Assembly: GCA_949295465.1 (NCBI GenBank)
Contig: CASFKY010000053.1
Location: 43,682 to 107,681, forward strand
DNA: 64,000 bases
Direction: 5' to 3'
DNA from: an uncultured Oscillospiraceae bacterium
Lineage (GTDB): Bacteria > Bacillota > Clostridia > Oscillospirales > Ruminococcaceae
Part shown: positions 54,384-63,860 of the stretch, piece by piece
How the letters are laid out: every line of letters begins with the position of its first letter
Position numbering within the stretch: position 1 is the first letter of the stretch
Position numbers and translations under genes: made by a program
Notes under the pieces: model-generated
The model's input: the letters and a program-made list of their open reading frames with translations, nothing else
What the model was told of the DNA's origin: nothing
The model's database searches: none

Positions 54384-56348
54384 TCAATAGGCAATGTTCA
54401 GATCGCAGAGCTTGGGGATGCCGGGCACGCTGCCGTCGCTGGCATACTGCCACATGTTGTACCGGCCCGAGAAGTCCAGCACATCCCGGTACTGGGCAAT
54501 CCAGATCTGGTAATTGCTGAAGCTGGCCATGTTCAGCTGGTTATAGAACCAGCTGGCATAGGAGTAGACGCCGGCACTGTAGCCCGCATTGCGGATGGTC
54601 TCACAGAAGGCCACCGCGCAGGCGGTGCGCTCGTTGCGGCTGATGGAATCGGCCCGGCCCGTATCCCCCGCCACCTTCTCGGTGTCGAAGTAGATGGGGT
54701 AGCTCAGCTTGTAGCCGCTGCACAGCCGCAGCACCATGCTGGCCTCTTCCACCGCCTCCTCCTCGTTGATGGCCTGGCTGTAGAAGTACAGCCCCACCTG
54801 GAGCCCGGCAGCCGTGGCTCCCTGGATGTTCTGGCGGAAGTGGGAGTCCTCCACCAGGGCGCCGCTGCCGTAGCCCCGGTAGCCCACCCGGATGATGGCG
54901 AACTCATACCCGGCGGCCTTGACCTGATTCCAGTCGATATTCCCCTGGTATTTGCTCACATCCACGCCCCGGGTCTCCTGCTGGAGCACGCCGCTGGAGT
55001 TGAAGTGATAGGTAACGCCCCCGATCACCTGGCTGCCGGTGATCGGCTGGTGGGTCTCGGGGTCGAAGTAGTATTTTTTGCCGTCGATGGTGTTCCAGCC
55101 GGAGTAGAGCACCTGCCCGGTCTCGCCGGACACCGTGTCCACCGCCAGATCAAAGGGATACTCCTCATTGCTGGTCATGGTGTGGCTGTCCAGATCATAC
55201 AGGACGATCTCATCGGGCCAGGCGGCAAAATCCGCGCTGGCAAGCAGACGATTTCCCACCCAATTGCCCAGCTGACGGGCCCAGAGAGTGGGCCCGGAGG
55301 TGGAAGTGGCCTGGCTGAGGGCCGCCGAGGAGGCAGCGCCCGGGGTCGAGGCAGCCCCACCCGAGGGAGTGGCCTCAGGGGTCGGAGTGGCCTGGGGAGC
55401 CTGGGTGGGGGTGGGGCTCTCGGTGGCGGTCGGCGCCGGGGTGGCGGTGGGCTCCGGGCTTGCCGCCGGGGTCTGCTGAGGCACCGGGGTGGGCGTCAGG
55501 ATCACCGAGGGCACCGGCACCGGGGTGGGGCTGGGCCCGCTGGTGCGCACCGCCTTGATGAGGTAGCCGGTGGCCGTGTCGAACACCGGCTTGTAGTCGG
55601 TGACGGTACCGTCCTTCAGCAGCATATAGCCCTCATCGTTCAGCTTGGCGCCGGTGTACACCTGAAATTCCTCGCTGACGCTCTCGCTGGAGGACTCCAC
55701 ATATTCCACCGTATCAGAGGGCGGGGTGGCCACCGCATCGGCCACCTGACCGTAGATGTTGTCCTCCTGGGACTCCACCACCTGGCTGGACTGGACGATC
55801 TTGTCGGCCACTGCCGCCGTATCCGCCACATAGACCACTTTCTCCTTAACGGTCACGGTCTGGGGCTCGGGCAGTGCAAAGCCCTCTATCGGCTCCAGTT
55901 CCACCTGGTAGTCTCCCGGCTCCACCTTTTCCACCAGCAGGGTGCCGGTGTCCTGGTCCACCTCATAGCTCTGGGCTTTCTCGTCCTCATCGGTGATGAG
56001 CACCACAAAGGGCACCCCGGTGATGGGGTGTTCCTCCCCCTCCACCTCTTCCACCAGGTCCACGCCGATGCTCTGCTGGATGGTGGCGATCTCCATCTTC
56101 ACCTGCCGGAGTTCCGGGGTGGGGGTAGGGGTGGCTGTGGGCTCGGGGGTGGGGGTGGGGCTCAGCTGGGCCTGGGCAGCCGCATCCTGCCCGCTGCCCG
56201 AAAAGGCCCACACCGCCACGCCGGTGCCCAGGCCCGCAGTCAGGGTCACTGCCAGCAGGCCGCTGATCAGCAATTTATACAAGGGTACCCGGTTCATCCG
56301 ATTGACCGAAAAATACCGGGCAAAATCCCTGTTGTTTTTCCGTTTCAT
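54384..56348 (-). CDS. Membrane-anchored GH25 lysozyme with Pro-Thr linkers
   Basis: Cell-wall muramidase of 654 aa. N-terminal basic tail and one membrane helix (28-49), then a first P/T/E-rich linker, a beta domain (residues 80-250, with VPFVVLITDEDEKAQSY and GDYQVELEPIEGF, a collagen-binding-B-like fold), a long PTPT-rich linker (about 255-340), a wall-binding repeat pair (YSGWNTIDGKKYYFDPETH, IGGVTYHFNSSGVLQ), and the GH25 barrel from about 455: RGVDVSKYQGNIDWNQVKAAG, IIRVGYRGYG, YPIYFDTEKV and MWQYASDGSVPGI. Catalytic Asp and Glu are present (DVSKYQ, FDTE). ATG 56348 follows GGGAGGA. Confidence 0.92.
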   Translation of the reverse strand: MKRKNNRDFARYFSVNRMNRVPLYKLLISGLLAVTLTAGLGTGVAVWAFSGSGQDAAAQAQLSPTPTPEPTATPTPTPELRQVKMEIATIQQSIGVDLVEEVEGEEHPITGVPFVVLITDEDEKAQSYEVDQDTGTLLVEKVEPGDYQVELEPIEGFALPEPQTVTVKEKVVYVADTAAVADKIVQSSQVVESQEDNIYGQVADAVATPPSDTVEYVESSSESVSEEFQVYTGAKLNDEGYMLLKDGTVTDYKPVFDTATGYLIKAVRTSGPSPTPVPVPSVILTPTPVPQQTPAASPEPTATPAPTATESPTPTQAPQATPTPEATPSGGAASTPGAASSAALSQATSTSGPTLWARQLGNWVGNRLLASADFAAWPDEIVLYDLDSHTMTSNEEYPFDLAVDTVSGETGQVLYSGWNTIDGKKYYFDPETHQPITGSQVIGGVTYHFNSSGVLQQETRGVDVSKYQGNIDWNQVKAAGYEFAIIRVGYRGYGSGALVEDSHFRQNIQGATAAGLQVGLYFYSQAINEEEAVEEASMVLRLCSGYKLSYPIYFDTEKVAGDTGRADSISRNERTACAVAFCETIRNAGYSAGVYSYASWFYNQLNMASFSNYQIWIAQYRDVLDFSGRYNMWQYASDGSVPGIPKLCDLNIAY

Positions 56349-56390
56349 GAAAATCCTCCCAAAATCCGCCCAAAATAACGAATCAGTAAG

Positions 56391-56420
56391 AATATACCAT
56401 ATCCCGCGCGAATTTTACAA
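56391..56420 (-). promoter_or_regulatory. Promoter of the lysozyme gene
   Basis: Minus strand TTGTAA (56420-56415), 18-base spacer, TGG-TATATT (56396-56391). Confidence 0.55.
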
Positions 56421-56429
56421 GAGTTTCAG

Positions 56430-56449
56430 AAAAAAGGGAATCTTTTCCC
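56430..56449 (-). terminator. Terminator of the IclR-type operon
   Basis: Short hairpin GGGAA-4-TTCCC followed on the minus strand by TTTTTT, ten bases after the iclR stop. Confidence 0.65.
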
Positions 56450-56458
56450 TCTGCCCTC

Positions 56459-57259
56459 CTATCGGCGGAAGGCAGGCGGGCGATCCCGGGCAGGGTCATA
56501 GCCCAAAAAGGCGCAGATCTGGGCCGCCGCCCGGTTCAGAGCTTCCAGCGGTTTCAGGGCTTCACTCTCCGGCCAGGCCCGCACCGGCCCCCGCACCTCC
56601 AGCGCGGCAATGGGCTGATTGGTGTAGTCCCTCAGAGGCACGGCCAGCCCTCGCCAGCCCGGCTCGGTCTCCTCATGGTCCTGGGCATAACCCCGGGCCC
56701 GCACCATCACCAGCTCTCTGCGCAGGGCCGGCAGGGTGGCAGGCCCGCCGCCCCGAAGCCCCTTCAGCTGGGCCAGCTGTTCCAGCCGGCGGGCGTTCCA
56801 GCCGGTGAGCAGCAGCCTCCCGGAGGCGCTGGCCTGCAAGGGGGCCACATCCCGCCGGGGCAGAGCCCCGCCAGCCCTCTCCCCCGGCACCGCCTCGGCA
56901 CAGAGGGCAGTCATATCATATTCCCGCACCAGCAGGGCCGTCCAGCCGGTTTGCTGGGCGATCTGGTGCAGGTAGGGCAGGCACAGGGCGTGCAGCTGGG
57001 TATTGGCCCGGATGCTGTCTCCCAGGCGGCAGAACCCGAAGGTGAGCCGGTACAGGCCGGATTCCTCCTCCTGCACCGCATATCCGGCAGCCATCAGCGA
57101 GGCCAGAAAACGGTGCACCGTGCTGATGTTCGTGCCGCAGCCGGCGACAATATCCGACAGCCGCATGGCGTGGGGCTGCTCGGCCATAAATTCCAGCAGG
57201 TGCAGCAGCCGGTCCACCGAGAGGTTGGCCTGTCTGGAATCCAATTTTCCCTGTTCCAT
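56459..57259 (-). CDS. IclR family transcriptional regulator
   Basis: Regulator of 266 aa with an N-terminal winged helix (NLSVDRLLHLLEFMAEQPHAMRLSDIVAGCGTNISTVHRFLASLMAAGYAVQE) and the C-terminal GAF-like effector domain (LPYLHQIAQQTGWTALLVREYDMTALCAEAVPG, ... GYAQDHEETEPGWRGLAVPLRD). Normal length. The ATG at 57259 lies 12 bases after the last flavoprotein gene. As usual for IclR proteins, it probably senses the substrate of its operon; that operon is transporter plus three FAD oxidoreductases. Confidence 0.93.
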   Translation of the reverse strand: MEQGKLDSRQANLSVDRLLHLLEFMAEQPHAMRLSDIVAGCGTNISTVHRFLASLMAAGYAVQEEESGLYRLTFGFCRLGDSIRANTQLHALCLPYLHQIAQQTGWTALLVREYDMTALCAEAVPGERAGGALPRRDVAPLQASASGRLLLTGWNARRLEQLAQLKGLRGGGPATLPALRRELVMVRARGYAQDHEETEPGWRGLAVPLRDYTNQPIAALEVRGPVRAWPESEALKPLEALNRAAAQICAFLGYDPARDRPPAFRR

Positions 57260-57271
57260 GATCCTCCTTTT

Positions 57272-58720
57272 TCAGTTCAGGCGCACATTCTGCCTGCGCA
57301 GGGTCTCCTGCAACAGCTCTATGGTCACGTTCTGGGTGCTTCTCCCCTCCTGCAGGGACACAGCGGCGGCAGCGCCCGCGGCCTGCCCTGTGAGCACACA
57401 GCAGGATATGCTGCGGAAAGAGCAGAAGGCCAGCTCGTCCCCGGAAATACAGCGCCCTGCCGCCAGCAGATTGTCCACCTTCTGAGGTACCAGCGCCCGG
57501 TAGGGCACCTGGTAGTACCGGCCGGTGGTGGGAATGAGCAGCACCCCCCGGCCATCCACAAATTCCGGGAAGATACCCACACTGTCCTCAAAGCGCGCCT
57601 CGTTCATCACGTCGTCCGCCGTCAGCCGATACAGCCCGCAAATCCGCCGGGAATCCCGGGTGCCGATCTTCATGGCAAAATTGCGCAGCCGGGCCTTTTC
57701 AAAGCCGGGCAGATACTTGCGCATGGCCGTGAGGGCCCAAAGGGCGTTCTGCCGCCCCTGGATCTCGGCCCGGGTCAGGTCCCACACATCGGTACAGTCG
57801 ATCTGATTGAGGAAGACCAGGTTCATCTGGGTCACGCTGCCGTCCGTTCGGATGTCACTGTAGGTGCCGCCCAGGGTCACGTTGGGCATGGAGGGGATCA
57901 GCCCGCTCTCCTGCGCCTTCAAAAAGCAGTTTTCCAGGTAGGGGCTGAACAGGTCCATGAAGGAGTCCTCCCCTTCCTGGGACCAGTAGCCGCCCCAATC
58001 CCGATAGGTGGGGCGGCTCTCGGACTCAATGTAGCGGCGGAAGCGCAGGGTGTCCACCTGGCTCACATGAAACACCGGGGTCACCGCCATCAAGGCGCTT
58101 TTGGGCAGCTTTTCGCAGGGGGCCCCGGCACTCATGGCAATGTCGGCATCGCCGGTGCAGTCCACCACCCGCTGGGCAAAAATGGCCTGCCGGCCGGATT
58201 TGCTCTCGGTGATCACGCCCCGGATCTTGCCGTCTTCCACAATGGCCTCCACCGCCCGGCAGTGGAGCAGCGGCCGCACCCCTGCATCCAGCAGCATCTT
58301 GTCCGCCACATGCTTGAACAGCTCGGTATCCAGCGCGCTGCTGTCAGACTGACATTCCGGGTATGCCGCCCCCATCTTCCAGGCGGTCTCCTCGATCTCC
58401 CGCAGCAGACCGCCGGCTTCGACGGTGCCCTCGTGGCGATACCGGGCCACCGCCTCCACCCCGCACCGGGTGATGTTGCCCCCAAAGCAGCCGTAGCCCT
58501 CCACCAGAAGGGTGCGGGCGCCCACCCGGGCGGCGGCAATGGCGGCGGCGATACCTGCCGGGCCGCCCCCCACCACCAGTACCTGGGTCTGAGCCAGGGA
58601 AGGGAGATACCGGCCCTGCTCAAAATGGCTTTTCAGGGGCAGCCGGCTTTTTCGTTGTCGCCCCACTCCAGCCAATCTGAAAAATTCGTCCCCCGGGAGG
58701 GTCTGGCAGAATGTTCCCAC
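57272..58720 (-). CDS. FAD-dependent oxidoreductase (third of three paralogs)
   Basis: Flavoprotein of 482 aa of the FAD_oxidored (PF12831-like) type. After about 35 extra N-terminal residues comes the dinucleotide fold VLVVGGGPAGIAAAIAAARVGARTLLVEGYGCFGGNI, then the middle ADIAMSAGAPCEKLPKS and the C-terminal FAD contact NLLAAGRCISGDELAFCSFRSISCCVLTGQAAGAAAAV. It shares most of its sequence with the frame-broken paralog at 58898-60258. GTG 58720 is the start with AGGAAAGAAGG upstream; an ATG at 58768 overlaps the -10 box. The substrate is unknown. Own promoter at 58767-58794. Confidence 0.85.
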   Translation of the reverse strand: MGTFCQTLPGDEFFRLAGVGRQRKSRLPLKSHFEQGRYLPSLAQTQVLVVGGGPAGIAAAIAAARVGARTLLVEGYGCFGGNITRCGVEAVARYRHEGTVEAGGLLREIEETAWKMGAAYPECQSDSSALDTELFKHVADKMLLDAGVRPLLHCRAVEAIVEDGKIRGVITESKSGRQAIFAQRVVDCTGDADIAMSAGAPCEKLPKSALMAVTPVFHVSQVDTLRFRRYIESESRPTYRDWGGYWSQEGEDSFMDLFSPYLENCFLKAQESGLIPSMPNVTLGGTYSDIRTDGSVTQMNLVFLNQIDCTDVWDLTRAEIQGRQNALWALTAMRKYLPGFEKARLRNFAMKIGTRDSRRICGLYRLTADDVMNEARFEDSVGIFPEFVDGRGVLLIPTTGRYYQVPYRALVPQKVDNLLAAGRCISGDELAFCSFRSISCCVLTGQAAGAAAAVSLQEGRSTQNVTIELLQETLRRQNVRLN

Positions 58721-58766
58721 ATGGTTGTTGCCTTCTTTCCTGTGTTGTGTGAGGGGTGCCTTCTCC

Positions 58767-58794
58767 ATTATAGCGGCCCGGCCGGGCCAGGCAA
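58767..58794 (-). promoter_or_regulatory. Internal promoter for the third flavoprotein and IclR
   Basis: Minus strand TTGCCT (58794-58789), 16-base spacer, TATAAT (58772-58767), in the 177-base gap after the second flavoprotein. An AGGGCTG/CAGCCCT hairpin (58840-58872) just upstream may end the earlier transcript. Confidence 0.5.
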
Positions 58795-58897
58795 AGCGAA
58801 CCGGGCCGGCACCCAAAAAGCTTCACAAATACGCCAAAGAGGGCTGGGCCCGCACACGACGGGCACAGCCCTGGGAGGGACCCTGGAAAGGGTCCGC

Positions 58898-60258
58898 TCA
58901 GCGGATGCGCACATGCTGTTTTTCCAGCTCCTGCTGTACATGCCCCACGTCCACCCGGGAGGTGGTGGTGCCGTCCCGTACCGAGACCGCCGCTGCCACC
59001 CCTGCCGCCTGGCCGGTGGTGACACAGCAGGACATGTTGCGAAAAGAGACGTGGGCCACCCGGTCCCCCGAAATGCACCGCCCCGCCACCAGAAGATTGT
59101 CCACCTGTTTGGGCACCAGGCAGCGGTAGGGAATCTGGTAATACCAGCCGGTGGTGGGCAGGATCAGGTAGCCGATCCCGTCGATGAACTCGGGAAAATG
59201 CCGATGCTGTCTGCAAAGCGGCCCTGTTCCATCACATCCTGCTGGGTCAGGCGATACAACCCGTCCAGCTTGCGGGATTCCCGGCAGCCCAGAGTCATCC
59301 CAAAATTGCGCAGCTTGGCATTTTCAAAGCCGGGCACCTTTTTCCGCAGCACCTCCACGCATCGCATGGCGTTGCGCCGCCCGGTTATCTCGGCTCGGGT
59401 CAGGTCCTCCACATCGGTGCAGTCGATGTTGCTGATGAACACCACGTTCAGCTGGGTCACCTCTCCGTCGTCGGTGACGGTGCTCCAGGTGCCGCCCAGG
59501 CATACGTCCTTCTCCCCGGGCACCACGCCCTCGGTCACCGCCTCCACAAAGGGCCGCTCAAAATAGGGGCTGAACAGATCGTCCTCCTTGCCGGTGGTCT
59601 GGATGGACCAATAGCCGCCCCAGTCTTTATAGGTGGGTTTCAGCTCGTTTTTCACATATTCCTTAAAGCGGGCGGTGTCCACCCCCTTGCAGTGGAACAT
59701 GGTGGTGACGCTCATCAATTCGCTTTTGGGGGCTTTGGTGTAGGGCGCCCCCGCCAGGGCCACGATATCCGCGTCGCCGGTGCAGTCGATGACCCGCTGG
59801 GCCAGAATGGCCAGCCGCCCCGACTTGCTCTCGGTGATCACGCCCTTGATGAACCCATTTTCCAGGATGGCCTCCACCGCTGTACAGTGGAGAATGGGCC
59901 GGATCCCCGCCTCCTCCACCATTCGGTCGGCGGCATACTTGAACATCTCCGCATCCAGGGCCTGACTGGTGGACTGGCACTCCGGGTTTTTGCCCCCCAC
60001 CCGGATGGACATCTCCTCAAACTCGGGCACCAGGCCGCCGGCCTCGATGGTCCCATGGCGGTACCAGGCAAAGCCCTCCACCCCCACCTGGCTGATCACC
60101 CCGCCGAAACAGCCGTACCGTTCCAGGATGAGCACATCCGCCCCGGCCCGCTTGGCGGCAATGGCGGCGGCCAGACCAGCCGGGCCGCTGCCCACCACCA
60201 GCACCTCCACCGAGGCATGAACCGGGATCTCCCTCTCTTTTTCATGAATGGTCTGCAT
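58898..60258 (-). pseudogene. FAD-dependent oxidoreductase (second paralog), broken by a one-base frameshift
   Basis: Same family as 57272-58720. The N-terminal fold SVEVLVVGSGPAGLAAAIAAKRAGADVLILERYGCFGGVI and most of the chain read from ATG 60258. At about 59190 the frame goes wrong: after FADSIGIFP the current frame gives SSSTGSAT and stop, whereas the third paralog has IFPEFVDG. Adding one base (CCCGAG to CCCGGAG) restores EFIDGIGYLILPTTGWYY and then PKQVDNLLVAGRCISGDRVAHVSFRNMSCCVTTGQAAGVAAAV to 58898. So it is either a recent mutation or an error in the sequence. The start follows GGAGAACGCA, 18 bases after the first flavoprotein. Confidence 0.85.
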
Positions 60259-60276
60259 TGCGTTCTCCTTTTCTGT

Positions 60277-61602
60277 TCACAGGTCAGCGCCGCCAATCCC
60301 TTTGCCGCCCTGCCGGGCCATGGCCGCCGCCACCGCACAGGGGTCCACCCCTTGTACCGGGACCCCATCCCGGCAGGCCATGTCAGCCGCCAGGGCGATG
60401 CTCTGACCCATGGCCATGCACTGGGGCATCCCTCGCACCGAGGCAAAGGCCTTGTCGTCGGCACAGATGCAGCGGCCCGCAAACAAAAGATTTTCCAGCT
60501 GCCGGGGCACCAGGCAGCGGAAGGGGATGGTGTAATAGTCCCCCTCCCGCAGAGCTCTCTCGTTGGAATACTCCCTGGCGTCTCCCCGGAACACGTCGTC
60601 TATGGGATTGTCACAGGCCACGATTCCGTCCGGGAACTTGGTGGCTTCCCCGATCTCTTGGATGGTGAGGCAGTGCATCTCCTCCAGCTTTCGGGTTTCA
60701 CGGATGCCCAGGGTGGGGCCCAGCCGGGTGAGATAGGCCCTCTGGAAGCCAGGCAGCTCCTCCCGGCAGAACTCGGCCAGCTCAAAGCAGCGCCGGCGGG
60801 CCTCCTGCAATGCCTTCTGCAAGCCGGGCTCATCGAGCCCGTTCACCCCGGGCAGGGTGATGGTGTTGAAAAACACCGAACCTGGATAAAAGCCCCTGAG
60901 AAAATAGATCTCCCGGATGTCCGGGTGGAGCCGCCCCTGCCGGATCTCCTTTTCCGCCAGAGCGGTGTGGTACAGATCCGGCCGGGCAAAAGCCGCCTCC
61001 CAGTCCACCTGTTCCATAAAAAAGGTCAGGGTGGCCCCCATCATGCTGCCGTTCTGGTCTCCCAGACGGAAGGGCATCCCGGCCGCCGCGGCCAGGTCCC
61101 CGTTGCCGGTGCAGTCCAGCCAGATGCGGGCCGACACCTGTCTGTCCCCTTCCGGGCCGAACAGGCAGACCGAATCGATCCGAGTTTCCCGGCAGGACAC
61201 CGCGCGTATCCGGGTGGACAGGCGCAGACACACTCCGGCCTCCTTCAGCATCTCATACAGCTGAAAGAGGGCGTAGTCCGGGTCGTACACCACCTCCGGC
61301 CCAAACTCGGGGATGGCGCAGTCCCGCCGCTGAGCCCGGGGCGGATGGGCCTGGTACAGCCGCTGTACAAACTCCTCAAAAAATCCGCCGATGCTCCGGC
61401 CCAGGGGGTATCCCGCCCCCAGCATCATGCCGGGGCAGGCGCTCATCACTCCGCCGATTCTGTCGGAAGATTCCACCAGCAGGGTGCGCCGGCCGCTCCG
61501 GGCGGCGGTGACGGCGGCGGCAATCCCCGCCGGGCCGGCCCCCAGCACTGCGATGTCCCAGCTTTCCTCTCCGGGGCGGGCGGTCTGTGCAGAGCTGTGC
61601 AT
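60277..61602 (-). CDS. FAD-dependent oxidoreductase (first of three paralogs)
   Basis: Flavoprotein of 441 aa, more diverged from the other two. Fold motif DIAVLGAGPAGIAAAVTAARSGRRTLLVESSDRIGGV, middle RIWLDCTGNGDLAAAAGMPF, and the C-terminal NLLFAGRCICADDKAFASVRGMPQCMAMGQSIALAAD. It has the same order of elements as its neighbours, so all three probably act on one compound or on successive intermediates. The ATG at 61602 follows AAAGGA; a longer frame to 61662 lies in the intercistronic hairpin region. Unknown substrate. Confidence 0.85.
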   Translation of the reverse strand: MHSSAQTARPGEESWDIAVLGAGPAGIAAAVTAARSGRRTLLVESSDRIGGVMSACPGMMLGAGYPLGRSIGGFFEEFVQRLYQAHPPRAQRRDCAIPEFGPEVVYDPDYALFQLYEMLKEAGVCLRLSTRIRAVSCRETRIDSVCLFGPEGDRQVSARIWLDCTGNGDLAAAAGMPFRLGDQNGSMMGATLTFFMEQVDWEAAFARPDLYHTALAEKEIRQGRLHPDIREIYFLRGFYPGSVFFNTITLPGVNGLDEPGLQKALQEARRRCFELAEFCREELPGFQRAYLTRLGPTLGIRETRKLEEMHCLTIQEIGEATKFPDGIVACDNPIDDVFRGDAREYSNERALREGDYYTIPFRCLVPRQLENLLFAGRCICADDKAFASVRGMPQCMAMGQSIALAADMACRDGVPVQGVDPCAVAAAMARQGGKGIGGADL

Positions 61603-61646
61603 GGTTTGTTTCCTTTCTGCCGCGCTATTGGGCGGCTGCCCTTTTC

Positions 61647-61686
61647 GGGCCCTCTCTCCCAAAGGGGAGCTCGGGAGAGAGGGCCC
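61647..61686 (-). promoter_or_regulatory. Intercistronic hairpin between transporter and flavoprotein genes
   Basis: Perfect 14-bp stem GGGCCCTCTCTCCC / GGGAGAGAGGGCCC with a 12-base loop. There is no T-run. It could set an mRNA end or protect the transporter message. Confidence 0.55.
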
Positions 61687-61737
61687 TGCCCGTCCGGCCC
61701 TTTGTCAGGGCGGGCGGGAGTTTGCCGGGCAGACGGC

Positions 61738-63322
61738 TCATTCACCGACCAGCTCTTCCTCTTCTTCCGGCTTGCCGTAGATCTTTTCGCCGCTGTGCTG
61801 AGGAATGGGGAGCCCGTCGGGGAAGTCTTTTTTCAGCTGCTTGAAGAAACTGAGCACCAGGGCCAGAATCGCGAAGCAGACCGGGAACCCGAACAGGATG
61901 GACACCGTTTGCAGGGGAGTCAGGGCCTCAGGGTTGACCAGGTACAGCCCCAGGGACACCGCGCCGGCCAGGATCAGCCAGAAGGCCACGTTCCATTTCT
62001 GGGGTTCCTCGTCGCCCTTGATGCGGTTTTCGCAGGCGGCGGCCAGGGAATAGCCCACCGAGCAGTGGCCGGTGATGTAGGCCACCAGCACCAGAATGGT
62101 GAACAGGGCGATGATAAAGGTGCCGCCGGGCAGATTCTGGAACAGATCGATCACCACGCCGCCGCGGCCCTTTTCGTTCAGGGAAGTGTACAGGTCCACC
62201 TCGCCGGAAAGCTGCAGATCAATGCCGAAGGAGGGCAGTACCATGTAGAACAGCCAGCAGCCCAGGCTGCCCGCGCCCATGCCGCCCAGAACCATCTGCC
62301 GGATGGTTCGGCCCTTGGAGATCTTGGCAATGAACAGGCCGAAGGGCAGGGCGTACACGGCCCACCAGGACATGTAGAAGATGGTCCAGGCCTGAGGGAA
62401 TCCGCTGTTGTTGATGGGGTCGGTATAGGTGCCCATGTAGATGTAGTTCTGGATCATCAGCCCCAGAGAGTCCAGGGAGTGGTTGAAGATGAACCAGGTG
62501 GGGCCCAGCACCACCAGCAGGACCAGCAGCAGGATGAAGCCCCGCACGTTCCAGTCGCTGAGTTTGGCCACCCCTCGCTGCAGCCCGAAGATCAGGGCCG
62601 CCAGGGGGATAAAGGTCCACAGGGCCAGCAATGACCACGTTGGTCTCTTCCCAGCCCAGCAGGTAAGCGATGCCGCTGGAGATGGGAGGCGTGCCCAGCG
62701 CCAGGGAGGTGAACACGCCGCCCAGCAGCGCGAACAGGTACACAAAGTTGATGGCGTGGCCCGCCAGGCCGTCCGACCGCTTGCCCAGCAGGGGGCGGCA
62801 GTACTCGCTCATCTTCATGTTGCTCTTGCGCTTGACAAAGAAGAAGTAGCCGATGGGCACCGCGCAGGCCACATAGAAGGCCCAGGCCGAAAAGCCCCAG
62901 TTCCACATGCCGAAGGCCGAAGCCCAGCTCAGCGCCTCGGCGCTGCGGGGCGCCACCCCGAAGGGAGGTGCGTCGGACATCCAGATCCATTCCACTGCAC
63001 CCAGGTACAGCAGGCTGCCGCCGGTGCCGGAGGTGAGGATCATGCCCAGCCAGGTGAAGGTGGAATAGGCGGGCTTTTCACCGGGCGCGCCCAGTACCAC
63101 ATTCCCCAGACGGGAAAAGGCAAAATAGCAGCACAAGAACAGCAGACCCATCACTGCCAGCAAAAAGAACCAGCCCAGCTGATGGGTGGTGAAATCATGA
63201 ATCTGATTCAGCATGGTGTTGCTCTGCTCCGGGAAGGCAAAAAACACCACTCCCAGCGCCAGCGTCACGATGGTGGCCGGCCAGAATATCTTTTTATCGA
63301 TACCCTTACCGAAATTGCTCAT
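61738..63322 (-). pseudogene. BCCT family (betaine/carnitine/choline) transporter, frame broken near 62630
   Basis: Secondary transporter for quaternary amines with about 12 helices, roughly 528 codons. The first half (KKIFWPATIVTLALGVVFFAFPE, SGTGGSLLYLGAVEWIWMSD, NWGFSAWAFYVACAVPIGYFFFVKR) reads from ATG 63322, and the second half (WTFIPLAALIFGL, AWTIFYMSWWAVYALPFGLFIAKISKGRTIRQMVLGG) reads in another frame down to 61738. The change lies near 62630, after NVVIA; removing one G in ATTGCTG gives a smooth join. The family motif GRT-IR is intact. Either decayed or an error. The promoter is at 63450-63478. Confidence 0.85.
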
Positions 63323-63360
63323 ACCAAACGACCTCTCTTTCTGTGCGCCGCCCGGCCCCG

Positions 63361-63386
63361 ATGCGGTGTGTGAGAATGCACCGCAT
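63361..63386 (-). promoter_or_regulatory. Leader hairpin of the BCCT operon
   Basis: Perfect 8-bp stem ATGCGGTG / CACCGCAT with a 10-base loop in the roughly 120-base leader, 40 bases before the start codon. Confidence 0.4.
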
Positions 63387-63449
63387 GCCGCAGAACCCGG
63401 CAACTTTTTGGGGATCTTCAATCCGTCCTGAGATCCACTCTTTACTTAT

Positions 63450-63478
63450 ATTATATCGGTGGGTCCGGGGGGCTTCAA
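63450..63478 (-). promoter_or_regulatory. Promoter of the BCCT-flavoprotein operon
   Basis: Minus strand TTGAAG (63478-63473), 17-base spacer, TATAAT (63455-63450). The AT-rich stretch 63480-63684 upstream holds no recognisable gene. Confidence 0.65.
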
Positions 63479-63684
63479 TTGACCGAATCCATCATCTTTT
63501 TTTCCGCTTTTTATCCACAAAGACCTCTTAATTTTTGATAATCAAAAATACATTGCAATTTGTATAAAGAGATTCCCGCCCGGCTGTACAGGTTTCCAAG
63601 GACATCAAAAAGAGCCAAAACAACGAATCATGCTGTATTTTTTCAAAAATCCGCCTTCTTATTTGGATTCTTCTGTAAAAAAGC

Positions 63685-63734
63685 AAAAAAGCCCCCGGGC
63701 CTGTCCCGCGCAATCGATGCGCAGGACAGGCCCG
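63685..63734 (-). terminator. Terminator of the malic enzyme gene
   Basis: Hairpin with outer arms CGGGCCTGTCC / GGACAGGCCCG (63696-63706, 63724-63734) and inner GCGC pairing, followed on the minus strand by GGGGCTTTTTTG. A second hairpin (TCCGGC-CCGTC / GACGG-GCCGGA) lies at about 63785-63814. Confidence 0.75.
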
Positions 63735-63860
63735 GAGACCATACAAAAGAGGAATCAAAACTTATAGAAGCAAATCATTATAATGTCCGGCCCGTCTCCC
63801 GCTGACGGAGCCGGATTTCCCGGGGCTGCCGACAGACCCAAAAGCCCCCTTTCCGGCCTC

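Noticed and set aside
55260-55530. Repetitive tract in the lysozyme gene as tandem repeat or CRISPR
   Set aside because: It encodes a Pro/Thr/Ala-rich linker; repeats are codon-level low complexity, without regular unit and spacer.
58620-58730. Selenocysteine UGA in an alternative reading ATG TGG GAA CAT of the third flavoprotein
   Set aside because: That frame stops at UGA without a visible SECIS-like stem and does not continue into the FAD domain; the GTG start reads through directly.
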